From Bryoerythrophyllum caledonicum (taxonomy: Eukaryota > Streptophyta > Bryopsida > Pottiales > Pottiaceae): a DNA stretch of 64,000 nucleotides. Position 1 is the stretch's first letter. Each line of letters begins with the position of its first letter. Position numbers and translations under genes: made by a program. This document shows, piece after piece, positions 1 to 10,143 of the stretch. The stretch covers positions 13,223,519 to 13,287,518 of the forward strand of contig OZ020521.1 in the NCBI GenBank assembly GCA_963971425.1. The letters run 5' to 3'. The notes below the pieces were generated by a model, which made no database searches, was not told the DNA's origin, and saw only the letters and a list, made by a program, of their open reading frames with translations.

Positions 1-244
1 ATTCAGAACTTTTCTTTTTCGGGTAGTTTGACATTGCACGTGCAGTCTAAATAATGAGAAAGAGTCATATGCATTATTAGTCAGAGGAATGTCTAGAAGA
101 TTTTACGCGAATAGCATTGGATACTCCATTCCAAATATCCTATGCGCTTGGAAACATATGAAGAATAAAACTTGTGAACAGTGGTTCTACTTAAAATAAA
201 CTACATAAGAAATGTTGATTCATTTTCTTCCTTTACTAACCACA

Positions 245-1160
245 AGCATATTGGAATGGCCGACCGCCAGGCCGTCCGCTCGGCGGTCGGTTTTTGCCAT
301 TTGGACGTCCTTCCTGCCGTCTGCCTTGCCAACCACACATCGTTCGGTCCTAAGGCGTTCGCTCCGCAGACTACAAAGCCGACCGCCGTTCGGTCGGCCC
401 TTGGGCGTCCGCCCCACCGACAGCCTGGCCGACCGCCGTGAAGTCGGCCTTTGGGCGTCCGCTGCGCGCTTTATACCATTGAAAGCGTGTTTTTAAGACG
501 CTTTCAATGGTATACTACACTTTCAAAAACTTTAAAAAATGAGGGAGTTATGGCCAAACAACCCAGGACAACCCAATTTAGAAACAATGTTGACTGTTTC
601 GATAGCGGGGTCAAATGAACGGCAACTCCAAATCGAGTGCGGTTTTTTTTCTCAGTTTTGTACTAGTGCAGGGGGGCGCTCAAATGGCAAAGACCGATCG
701 CCGTGCGGACGTGAAGTGAGGCTCTATGTGATGTTTTATTTATATTCACGGTGATTATGATCGTTAGGAGACGGGAGGATGTCAATCTACCGACGGACAA
801 GGTTAGGGAGCGGTCGGCGGGGCGGATGGCAAAACGGCGACCGCTGGACAGTCTGCCGCGGCGGCCGGTGGTCGCCCTAAGCGGTCGGTCCAAGCGGGCG
901 GCCGTGCAGTCGCTCTTGCGGACGAAATGGCCGTACGCAACGCGGTTGCCTCCAACGGTGGACGCCCGGCGCCGTCTGCCAGGCGATTGGCCAGGGTAGC
1001 GGACGGCTATTTACCCCCGGGTAAACTGACCAAAGTTGTTATGTCACCGGACGTCCTCCATCTAGACGACCGGACGTCATGGACGTCCAGCGTCCTGACA
1101 ACTCTGGCCCTAGCTGACCAACTCATGGTAGAAAGCTCTTCAAGTGGAGTGAGCCATGGA
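245..1160. repeat. GC-rich palindromic repeat block
   Basis: This stretch is far richer in GC than the DNA around it. It is built from many variants of GACCGCC and its complement GGCGGTC, often in inverted pairs, plus a repeated TTGGGCGTCCGC motif spaced about 60 bases apart near 396-463. Short ORFs run through it on both strands, but they only reflect the lack of AT-rich stop codons; none resembles a protein. It may be the end of a GC-rich transposon or a satellite-like relic. No clean terminal repeats or target duplication were found. Bases 1-244 show nothing recognisable. Confidence 0.4.
472..514. repeat. perfect 17-bp inverted repeat (hairpin)
   Basis: The arms 472-488 and 498-514 (TATACCATTGAAAGCGT and its complement) are perfectly complementary around a 9-base loop. 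The hairpin sits at the edge of the GC-rich block and could be a transposon end or junction. No function is implied by position. Confidence 0.75.
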
Positions 1161-1634
1161 GGGTAGAAGGAGAAGACTCCAATCAAGGCAAGGACAAAGC
1201 CAAAGAGAACAACTTCAAAAGAAAGTTTGACAATGAAGACCGCAAGAGCAAGGACTCAAGTGGTATAGACAAGAAGGGGCGTTTGACAATGACATCTGCT
1301 ACAGCTTCCAATAGCTCGGTTAGATGGCTATGGATTGTAAGAATGAAGCAACACGATGAGCATTCAAGGATAAAAAGATATTAGCCACTATCATGGAGGT
1401 CACGCCTTCAGAACCTAGATTGGGTGTTTTGCTAAGGGATCATATTTAGGAGCTAGAAGTATAATCATCCTTGAAGAAGAGCACTAAATTGATGAAGAAC
1501 TTCACCTCCGAGCCATGGTGCTGAGGAGTGGCTTTGAGGCCAAGTTGAATGTTATCAATCATCACAAAGGCTTAGTCTATTTAAAAGGTAAATTAAAATG
1601 AAGTAATATTTCTTTGTTGCTTTATTTAGAAGCC

Positions 1635-1915
1635 ACAAAGTTGTTTGTGAGTACAAGTTGTGTTAAACGGCTAGAGTTGAAGATGGAGCCAACCAAAGAA
1701 GTTGTGAAGGTAGTATTTGCTGAAGGAAGTAGTCTAGCAACACAAGTAATGTCAGGCTTAAGTTTTGAAGTAAGCAACACTAAATTAATAGAAGATTTCA
1801 TAGTATGTAATCTTAGTGGTCTTGATTTTGTGTTAGGCAATACCTAGGCTTGACTTTTATGGAGTCCAGATTAGAAGGAGGCCTAAGTTAGAATTGGTGA
1901 TGGTGGATATGATGG
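1635..1915 (+). pseudogene. gypsy retropepsin-like protease relic
   Basis: The frame contains a retropepsin-like core: a segment reading FVSTSCVKRLELKM, a flap region, and LSGLDFVLGNT where the family has the D/G-[IV]-[IL]-G-M/N-x-[WF] element. In the position where active enzymes have D-[ST]-G-A-T this copy has L-E-A-T, so the catalytic aspartate is lost. A stop follows LGNT at about 1847. It belongs to the Ty3/gypsy relic and lies upstream of the reverse transcriptase as expected. Confidence 0.65.
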
Positions 1916-2149
1916 AAAGCCAAAAGTCCTTAGCCACATATGAGAGCCCAACTTTGATGGTTTGGGCATCCACTTAGTAAGTCAAAGACAACTTAGTGGT
2001 GATATTTTTTGCTTGTTGGCTTTAAAATTTGCAATAATAAACAAAGAGTTAGTATAAAATCCCAAGTGTCTACTTGAGAGCATTTTGAATGTTTTGAAAA
2101 AGTTCAAGGATGTGGTGGCTAATGAGTTACCAAATGAATTGTCACCAAG

Positions 2150-2960
2150 AAGGATAGTGGATCATAAGATTGAATTGATGCTAGGTTCTTCGACACATAG
2201 CAAAGTCCTTTGTAGACTCAATTAAAAAGAATTGGAAGAGTTGAAGAGACAACTCACTGAGTTGCTAGCAAGGAGTTACATAAAGCCATATGAATCACCA
2301 TTTGGAGCACCAATCTTGTTTGTAAGCAAAAATAATGATAAGCTCCAGATGTATGTAGACTACAAAACACACAATAAAGCCACTGTGACGAACAATTATC
2401 CACTCTCAAGAATAAATGATTTAATAGATAGATTGGCTGGAGCCAAGTACTTACTAGAATAGACCTCAAGTCATGCTACTATTAAATAAGAGTGGCTGAA
2501 GAAAATATTGAAAAGACTACTTATTGAATTCGGTATGGATCTTATGAGTTTGTGGTATGCCTTTTGGGTAGTGCAATGCGTCAGTCACTTTTATCACAAT
2601 GATGAACTCAATTTTCCATCAAAAAACCGATGAATATGTGATTATTTACATTGATGACATTTTAATATACTCTTGAAGAAGAACATGCAAAATATGTGGA
2701 GGCAATGTTAAAGAAGTTAAAGGACAACAAACTCTATGCTAATGCAGAAAAGAGTGAGTTTGCACTCTAAGAGATTGAGTATTTTGGTCAAATTTGCAAC
2801 AGTGAAGGATTTCAAGGAGATCCTAGAAAGCTGAAGGCAATCAAAGAGTAGGAAGTGCCTCTAATCCAAAGGTGAGTGAAAACATTCTTGGTGCTAGCAA
2901 ATTATTATAAGAAGTTTATAAGGGGCTTCTCCAAAATTGTTGGACCCCTCTCTGATTTAT
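2150..2960 (+). pseudogene. gypsy reverse transcriptase relic
   Basis: The 5' part (open frame 2232-2462) carries fingers/palm motifs: the segment SPFGAPILFVSKNN, then a degraded YVDYK where the family has R-[MV]-C-[VI]-D-Y-R, and NNYPLSRINDLIDRLAGAKY. After frameshifts the active site appears as YIDDILIYS at about 2650-2676, the Y-x-D-D catalytic motif of reverse transcriptases. Several stops (for example 2460-2462 and just after the active site) make this non-functional. Confidence 0.85.
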
Positions 2961-3039
2961 TGACTAAGTACAATAAGAAGTTCTAATGGGACATCAAGTG
3001 CCAAGAAGCATTTAGGTGAACTCAAATTGGCCTTAACAA

Positions 3040-3480
3040 ATTTTTGGGTACTCAAGTATCGAGATTTTGAAATAAAATTTGGGGTCTACACTTATGCTAA
3101 TGGCTTTGTCATTGAGGAAGTGCTATTGTAAGAGAGAAGGTTCATTGCATTTGAGAGTAGAAAACTCATTGGGAGCCAACTAAAATGGCCCACGCATGAA
3201 AAGGAACTCTTTGCAATTGTCCATTGTCTCAAAGTATGGAGACTCTATTTAGATGGTCAGGAAACCAAGGTTTTTGCTGACAACATGTCATTGAAGTATT
3301 TTGAGACTAAGGCATAGGCCACGCCTAATGAGTTGAGGTGGGTAGATGTGATTGCCTTAATGAACTTGGTCCTTGAACATAAACTCGGGCATGAGAATTT
3401 AGTGATAAATGCACTGAGTAGAAAGGAAGAAGTCATGGTGTTGATGATCATGGCTCTAAGTCAGAATGACACTCCATTGG
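3040..3480 (+). pseudogene. gypsy RNase H relic
   Basis: Fragmented frames match the retroelement RNase H domain, including FIAFESRKL, THEKELFAIVHCLKVWRLYL and, near 3370-3430, LEHKLGHENLVINALSRKEE. The latter corresponds to the conserved K-P-G-x-x-N-x-V-A-D-A-L-S-R-K end of the domain, with the D-A replaced by N-A. Stops and a frame change near 3316 show decay. Confidence 0.75.
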
Positions 3481-3639
3481 AGTTAGAAGCCAAAGAGGGT
3501 TACAAGGAGGATGATGAGGCAATTGAGTTTAACAAGATGCTTGACTATAAGCCGGTGCCAAAGAATGGCCTATCTTCCAAGTTTCTAAGGCTTCAGATCG
3601 TTAAAAGAGTCAAATGATTGATCTATTATAAACAAAGTC

Positions 3640-4326
3640 GATTGTATCTTCATAAATTAAACTTGAGAAAGAGAATGATAAGTGAGCCCCATAATACGCC
3701 ATCAACAGGACACCGCGGAATACTAGAGACAAACAAAGAATTGTGTAAGAAGTAGTACTGGTGAAATTTCAAAGGAGATGTGGAGAAGTATGTTTCTACA
3801 TGTGCAAGTGCTGAATGAAAATGGCAAGTATTCAAAGGACCATGGGAATGCTAAATCCCTTGTTAATATCAAAGCAGCCTTATAGATGTTTGTCAATGGA
3901 ATTTATGACATCCCTGCCAATGGTACAATGATATGATGCCATTTATGTAGTGGTGGATAGGTTTAGTGAGCAAGCAAGGTTCATTTCAACTAAGTGGAGT
4001 GATATTGCTGAGAGAATAACACAATTGTTCTATGATCATTGAATTTGCCAAAAGGGCTATCTAGAAGCCATAGTAAGTGATAGGGACGCGCAGTTTCTAA
4101 CGGCCTTTTGGAAACATTTGATAAGAAGGTCAAGAGCCAAGCTCATCTTGACTACTACGTTTCATCCCCAAGGTGATGGTCAAACCAAAAGGGCCAATGC
4201 TATCCTCAACATGTATTTGAAGAATTAGATAACAACTAATTATGGTGTTTTGGTGGATGTGTTGCCACGGGCGGAGTTTTGCTACAACACCACTTATTCT
4301 ACAAGTATTAGAATGAGAGTACTTAA
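3640..4326 (+). pseudogene. gypsy integrase relic
   Basis: The zinc-binding N-terminal region is visible (SEPHNTPSTGHRGILETNKE, then DVEKYVSTCAS). The core domain follows, with a D-x-I/Y-V-V-V-D-R-F-S segment, IVSDRDAQFLTAFWKHL near 4070-4110 and FHPQGDGQTKRANA near 4160-4200, the usual H-P-x-x-D-G-Q-[ST] motif. Frameshifts are present. The domain is cut at 4327 by the CACTA-ended insert. Confidence 0.8.
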
Positions 4327-4800
4327 CACTATAAGAAAACAAGGGTTTCTAGGATGTCAAAATGAACGTGCATTTTATTGAAATGGACGTCAAAAGGGGC
4401 ATTAACTAAAATCCGGGGTGTTTACGTGCCCTCGACATCCAAGAAAATCCGTGTGATGTCCCAAGAAACGTGTAAAAGTTTTTGTCAAGACTAGTGGGAA
4501 CAGTCCCCTGTGCTGACGTGGCAGGGGCGCGTTTTCTGAGACATCCTTTTTGACGTCTCAAGTGTCACGACGTTTTCGTGGATGTCCTTTTTGATGTCTC
4601 AAGTGTCAGGACGTTTTCGTGGATGTCTACGTGGATCTGGCTACGTCCTCACTTGTTCAGCTTGATGTCCCAAAAAAACAAGGAATCTGGGCCGGGTCCC
4701 CCCTCTTTTTTGACGTCATGTGAGACGTCCAAAAATACGCAGGGGCGTCTCAAAAGTATGCGGAGACGACAACATGGATTTCTAAGAGAGACTATGTCAA
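4327..4800. mobile_element. CACTA-ended insertion inside the gypsy relic
   Basis: The gypsy homology breaks at CACTATAAGAAAACAAGG, which resembles the CACTA[CT]AAGAAAA terminus of plant CACTA (CMC) transposons. Gypsy homology resumes around 4800 (frame with KKYKKAVDKH). The insert contains an imperfect ~42-bp tandem repeat at about 4546-4632 (units around GTCTCAAGTGTCA..CGTTTTCGTGGATGTC). I could not see the complementary right terminus, so the right border is approximate and the element may be truncated. No transposase is encoded. Confidence 0.45.
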
Positions 4801-5390
4801 AAAGATGGCAAGACACTTTTTAGAGCGCGCTTAGAAAAAATACAAGAAGGCTGTAGATAAGCATTGCCGTGTAGTTGTGCATGAGATCGGAGAGCTAGTA
4901 TGGTTAGACACCACTAAGTTGTTAATTCCTAATTTCTTGTCATACAAATGGGTGCAAAGATGGGTTAAACCATATAAGGTATTGAAGGAAATATACAAAG
5001 ATGTGTTTCTCATTGAGATTCCAAATAAATGAAGGTTACACCTTATATTCCATGTTTTGGTGTTGAAGAAGTTTAATCCGGACAACAAAGGTTTTCACCC
5101 TCAACAAATATTGAGGCCCCAGGCATCATATGACATTTGGAATAAGAAGTTAGGACAAGTTAATGGAATAGTAGGGAAGAAATGACTAAGCCAAGGCTTT
5201 GTGTATCAATGTACCTTTAAAGGGTTTCCAATAACAAAATACCAACCGGTTTCTCTCAATTATCTAGGGCACGTGAAGCCACTAATTAAGGCCTATGAGG
5301 CAAGGGTGGGTGACATGGAAATAGAGAAGAGGGGCATTAAGAGGAAAGCTCCAAAACAACGAGGTCATTGTTCCCTCTAGGTGGGGGACA
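4800..5390 (+). pseudogene. gypsy integrase C-terminal/chromodomain-like tail relic
   Basis: The frame reads EIGELVWLDTTKLLIPNF, FLSYKWVQRWVKPYKVL and VFLIEIPNK then HLIFHVLVLKKFNPDN. This matches the GPY/F-type integrase C-terminus of Ty3/gypsy elements (G-D-x-V-W-L ... K-L-x-P-x-x-x-G-P-[YF] ... F-H-V-S-x-L-K). In this copy the G-P-[FY] triplet is altered. Downstream text near 5200-5300 (QGFVYQCTFKGFP) may be a degraded chromodomain. An in-frame stop follows EIPNK. Confidence 0.6.
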
Positions 5391-5399
5391 ATATGCAAC

Positions 5400-7335
5400 A
5401 AAGTAAAGGCTAACAATGTGAAATCTAGTTCCCAGTTGGAAATGAGGTCAAGTAGAAGAAGCCAAAGTAGTGGAGTAACCAGAAGGAAGGGTGCCGCAAA
5501 GCTAGCTTCAATAAGAAACTTAAGAATCCCACTCGAGATAGAGGTGGGGCCGTCTTTCTGGCCTTACAAGGATTGACTTGTGTTTTTGTGAAAACAAAGT
5601 GTAGAGGTTACTCTCCGTGGCCGAATGGAACACAACGACCAAGGCAGGGTGAATCTTGGCGCAAATTTGGCGGTCAACAATCACCCATTGTACATCCAGT
5701 TGGATCAGGGCTCTAAAAAGGAAGCAAAGCTATGGACACCAAAGGAGTAAAGGAAAAGTGACAACATATGATTTTCTTAAGTCAAGACGCTAGTGTGGAG
5801 TGGCGACTATACCCAATCAGACAAAAGAGTGGTCCAATGGGAAGGACGTCACAAAGAAAAAAACCATCATTGAATACGAATGTTAATGCGGACATTAATA
5901 CTTAAAGTGAGGGAGAATATCACCTAACTAAGTGATGGAAGGAGGTGACAACAAGGGGGGACACATCCACCAAGAGGTGGAGGCTTGAAGTTATAGGACC
6001 TTGGAGTAACCAAGTCCTTAGGCGCCGTCAAGTGGCGCTTGCAAGGATGACTTGTAGGTAGGCCATATGGAGCAAAGGCCTCATGGGGACTCCCTTGGCC
6101 CCGTCATGGTGCAAAGACACCATAGGCGTTGTAGTGGCTCACAGCACTAAAGAGACACCATCCCCAAGCAAAGGCTTAGAGAGGACCCTTGTGTTAAGGG
6201 GGTTTGAGAAAAGTTCCTCCTTACTAAAAAAAAAGTTGTTATGGGGTCTAAGGTGGGACAGCCTTGGCCCCTAGCCCAATGGATCACTAGGAGAATTTAG
6301 TAGCGTGGTCGCTAAGTAAAAGTAAGTGAGGCTGTGACTAACACTAAAAGGGTGTTGGGTGCAGGTAGAAGGGTGTCACTAATCTAAGGGTCTATTCGCA
6401 TCTGGAGGTACATACCTGCCATTGGTGGTTCCTATTTTCATTTTATCTCGAAACTTGTAGACCTATTCACACTAGTTAACAGAGAGTTGGTTTGAGTAGT
6501 TTCCATCCATTATTGTGAGGGGTAGTAGGAATGAAGGCATTCGCACTCCAACCACTATTTGCATAGTCATTAGCTATTTCCTTATGACACATTGAAGAGG
6601 AGACTTGGGGATGGATCTAAAATTGTGGGAATTGTTTACACATGCACCATGTGTAAACACATACATGTACAAACAAAACCTATATTTGACACTTTAAGTT
6701 GCTACAATGTTCACAAATATCTTAAGGTCACCTTCAAGGCTGAAATTGGTACCTCTCACCTACTTGCAATGATTGGTAGATTTTGTTCTACAGAATGTTC
6801 ATTTTACGAAGATTTAAAAAACACTTATATCCCCTCCACTAAATCCAAACCACCACCTTACCTTTGCTCTACCTCCACTATCCAACTCATTCTTTCATCC
6901 TTGCCATGTCAGTTCTACATCTAACACCATTTCTGGTGCGAAACCACATTTTCCTAACACCGCCTTAACACCCCATGTACCTCCAACGTCAATGAAAGGT
7001 GAACGATGCGTAAGCAAAGATGACAATTATTCACCAACATGGTCTTAGCGAAAGAGGACACTGCTACAATCTCAAAGCCAGCACAACACTGCATCAATTG
7101 TAAACTTGCCTTTGTCTATAAGATGCAATGAATCCATATACAGTGTAGCTTTCCGGACACCATAGAAAGCAGCTGCTTAACACAATCCCCACGGCACTTT
7201 TGTTTGTAAACCCATCTAGATACTGCCAAGCAAAAATACAAATACTCTACTGAATTGAAGCGTTGAGGACTTTCCTTCACGTCTAGGAAAGATGTCGGCG
7301 AATTTAGTTTATTTACAATATCATATCGGTGGTGC
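5400..7335. other. no gene recognised (gypsy 3' flank and intergenic)
   Basis: Bases 5400 to about 6590 probably include the 3' untranslated/LTR remains of the gypsy relic, but no LTR partner could be matched. A 110-codon plus ORF at 6592-6924 has no recognisable motif and is not supported. The end of this stretch is the 3' flank of the J-domain gene. Confidence 0.4.
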
Positions 7336-8606
7336 TTAGAAGCTGTAAGCAGGGTTGATGTGGGAAGAGTAGTCATAAATGCCAGCACCTTCCCAGCCCA
7401 TCCATTCCTCCCAATCCTCCCAGGAATCGTCAGTGGCTCCCATAAACCCCTCCAGACGATCATCACCAACATCAGCAACTCCTTGCTCTTGCGCCACTAA
7501 AGCACCCTGACAACTCAAACGATAGGGCATGTCAGAGTTCACATTATCACCTGTAAATTTCACCCAATCCTATGCTAACTCTACTCCACAACTATAGATA
7601 AGGAATCTTATCAAGCATTTCTAACACCCTCGGATTACAACCATAGTCACGAATATCATTATCAGACATTGTGCGGCATGATTTCATTCCATCTCCGCAA
7701 TAGCGTACTACACTCACATCCATATTGTACTATCTTCAAACCATCCTGACATGCACCAAAACTCGGTGGCTATGTGAGATAGCATACTCATGACATGTAG
7801 CAAGTGGGGCTCGTGCAACCTACTTGGATTCAGTAGGGCGCACGAGCCACATCTGTGTATCCAGTAGAATGCATGAAGTGCCATTATCAGCTAGCTGCAA
7901 ACTGAGACGAGGAAAATATTACAGAAAGTAAGGTACCTCGTAGGCGTTGTTCACTTGCTTGAACATGACGGCGCAATGGTCTCCCTTGCACACGTCCGGG
8001 TGATACTACAGACATCAATGATTGTATCATAGTTAAAAAAGGAGCACCGAAAGGATCCACCATCTGATCTCATCAGTGTCCAAGAAATCGAAGTAAAAAT
8101 GCTTAGGAAAGAACCACAGAAAAGACCAAAGACATACTATCATCGTTCACCGTTTGATCTCATTGGTGTTCGATGTTCCAAAACAAGAAAATATGTTGAG
8201 TGATTACGAGAGTGGGAGAATTGGACGCATTAGTTTCACATCATTTCGAGTCAAACTATCCTTGCCCTAATACAAATGCACACGCAATGGAGAGGACGAG
8301 CACCTGGAGAGCGAGCATGCGGTACGCTTGCTTGATTTCTCGTTTGGAGGCGGCGGCGCTTAACCCTAACGTTGCGAAATGCTCACGGTAATCGCCGAAT
8401 ACTTCGCTCGACGCGCGTATCGACGAGCCTCCCGATCTGCGAACCCGCTCCTCCAGCTTGAATGCCTTCGGCGGACTCGCGGAGCTCACGCAGCTATGCG
8501 ACACGGCGTCGGCGTGCAGGGAGCTCTGCAGGATCACGCGCTCCACGTTGTTGTCCGCGAAAGCCCGCGTGATGCTCACCTGACCTCCCCGCAATAGCTT
8601 CCTCAT
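7336..8606 (-). CDS. plastid-type DnaJ (J-domain) protein, three exons
   Basis: J-proteins stimulate the ATPase of Hsp70 partners; this one resembles the small chloroplast J8-type proteins. Exons (minus): 8606-8304, 8005-7937 and about 7569-7336, about 201 residues. The start at 8606 gives a basic, Ser/Arg-containing N-terminus of about 70 residues, consistent with a plastid transit peptide; an upstream in-frame Met also exists. Exon 1 ends YRMLALQ at a GTGCTC donor. Exon 2 continues [11 protein letters not shown], so the invariant HPD lies at residues 103-105, after an intact helix II. Both junctions around exon 2 are phase 0 with AG/GT borders. Exon 3 ends in a Trp-rich [17 protein letters not shown] and DYSSHINP, typical of this plant family. 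The exon 3 acceptor is uncertain: TAG|GAT (7569) keeps the frame, while ACAG|GTGATAATG (7550) looks closer to family sequence but meets a stop. Confidence 0.85.
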
Positions 8607-9537
8607 CGCGCCCCGACCCAAAGAAAATTCGTGTTCTTTTAAAAGCACACGATCACCGGAGTTCAAGTTCAGAACACGTTGATCGATAGCTATGGCAGAC
8701 GACAGGACATAGCTACTCTGATTCTGCACAAAAATAGTGAAGCATTTGTAGTCGAGCTCGGGAGATATTTTGCCTGCAATTTCGAATCGGAAAGCGGAAG
8801 CTCGATCAACGACGGCAGCGAAAAGGTGACGATGGCCGGCTACTCACGCTACCTCTGCACACATTCCAGATCCAGATCTGACTTCTACAGTAGTGAAGAT
8901 CCTCCTCCGAACTACTTCACGCCTTCATTGGATCCTTGCAACGTCTTAAAAAACAAACACAAAACCCTCCAACTTCCTTTACAACAAAGGATAGTTGTTT
9001 GCGTTGGAAGCTCAGAAAGGTGGCCCTTTCATGTCATCCCAAAGGTCGGACGTTTAATCTTATCCTCATTTCATTGTAGATTCTGCACCTGATCTTTACC
9101 GATTACCAAGTTATGTTACCCTTAAACATGAATGAACTCTTTTGAAGCTCTCACCATGCTGACTCTGATCAGGTACACGGTCCAAGTTGCGTGTTTTTAC
9201 CTGCAATCTCAAAGCTAAAAGAAATGTAGGCGTGTCATGATCCATCACTGTAGCTTGGACATCAGAAAGACCACCAGAAAAAGTGAAAATCATTCATGGT
9301 ATCATTGTATCATGGCGACGTACGAGGTGATACTGGTCTGATACCGGTCAGATATCCGGTAAACATTCTTTCGATACTCCTGTGATATTCATGTGATCGT
9401 GGGCAGAATTACCGCGGGGATCATCAATATTTTCCTTCGCATTGGTCAGTTTCGAACATATTGATTCACAAAGGAGAATGTCTTAAATTTTGGGAGATTA
9501 AGGAGATTTGTCCATGTGATACCCGTTGTGTCCGAAA
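8607..9537. other. upstream region of the J-domain gene, no second gene supported
   Basis: This should hold the promoter and 5' UTR of the J-domain gene. A 137-codon plus-strand ORF at 8679-9092 runs divergently, but it has no recognisable domain and its composition does not stand out. Near 9310-9400 there are several short GATAC/GATATC-like repeats. Nothing else is supported. Confidence 0.4.
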
Positions 9538-9580
9538 TACTGTGATCTAGAAAATCAAATAATTTGGTAGGGAGGTGTTG
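9538..9580. repeat. 43-bp direct repeat flanking the TA-MITE, left copy
   Basis: This sequence, starting TACTGTGATCTAGAAAAT, recurs at 10101-10143 with only a few mismatches. The right copy begins exactly at the end of the MITE. It is much longer than a normal target duplication, so it suggests a local duplication around the insertion, perhaps by repair. Confidence 0.7.
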
Positions 9581-9589
9581 TCCAAACTA

Positions 9590-10100
9590 CACTAAAAATG
9601 ATGTTTAGCATAGTATACACTAAAGTCATACCCATACACTAATTGCAAACTACGTATTTAGTGTAGTGATGAAACCGTACACTAAATGCCAACTAATACA
9701 CTATTTGTCAATTCTAGTAAAGATTGCAATATAATTTTTTTTACTTATAGACTTTTAGTGTACCAATAGTAGAAGGGAAAAAAAAGGTCTAGAAGGCAAG
9801 AGTTGTCAGAGTATCTTATCAGCAATCTTCTGAAGAACATAAAATCACTCAAATTTTATCCGAATTGGACATATGGGGTGTGTTATGGCATTTACATTTT
9901 TTGTAGATGTCAAAAAAACACCTCATATGCCCTATTCATACAAAATTTGGAAGTTGCCAATGATGAGAAACATAGGCTCACCACCTACATGAAATTATAG
10001 TTTGTTACTATAAAAAAACACTAATTGTCAACTTATTCACAAATAGAGTACTAGAGTAAGTACACTATTTGTACCACTACACTAAACATCATTTTTAGTG
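9590..10100. mobile_element. MITE with perfect 19-bp TIRs and TA flanks (mariner-like)
   Basis: The ends are perfect inverted repeats, CACTAAAAATGATGTTTAG at 9590-9608 and its complement at 10082-10100, and each is flanked by TA (9588-9589, 10101-10102). A 511-bp element with a TA duplication fits Tc1/mariner-type MITEs. The CACTA start suggests CACTA transposons instead, but no 3-bp duplication is seen. It encodes no protein. Its interior has several variants of ACTAAATG / CACTATTTGT. Confidence 0.75.
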
Positions 10101-10143
10101 TACTGTGATCTAGAAAATTAAATATTTCGGTAGGGAGGTGCTG
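10101..10143. repeat. 43-bp direct repeat flanking the TA-MITE, right copy
   Basis: Near-identical to 9538-9580, differing mainly by C/T and A/T substitutions around the AAATCAAATAATTTGG segment. It abuts the right terminus of the MITE. Confidence 0.7.

Larger units (their letters stand above)
1160..5400 (+). mobile_element. decayed Ty3/gypsy LTR retrotransposon (pol region)
   Basis: Read on the plus strand, fragments appear in the canonical Ty3/gypsy order: protease, reverse transcriptase, RNase H, integrase, then an integrase C-terminal/chromodomain-like tail. This order (integrase last) separates it from Ty1/copia. Dozens of stops and frameshifts break the reading frames, so no product can be made. 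A purine-rich stretch near 5378-5390 (AGGTGGGGGAC) is a possible polypurine tract, but no matching pair of LTRs was found. No gag was recognised in 1160-1600. An unrelated CACTA-ended insert interrupts the integrase tail at 4327. Confidence 0.85.

Noticed and set aside
245-999. Several Arg/Pro-rich ORFs
   Set aside because: They are products of the repeated GACCGCC motif and its complement.
6592-6924. 110-codon plus ORF with several Cys residues
   Set aside because: No recognisable spacing or family; no supporting signals.
8679-9092. 137-codon plus ORF divergent from the J-domain gene
   Set aside because: No domain, no splice or promoter support; it overlaps the likely 5' region of the J-domain gene.
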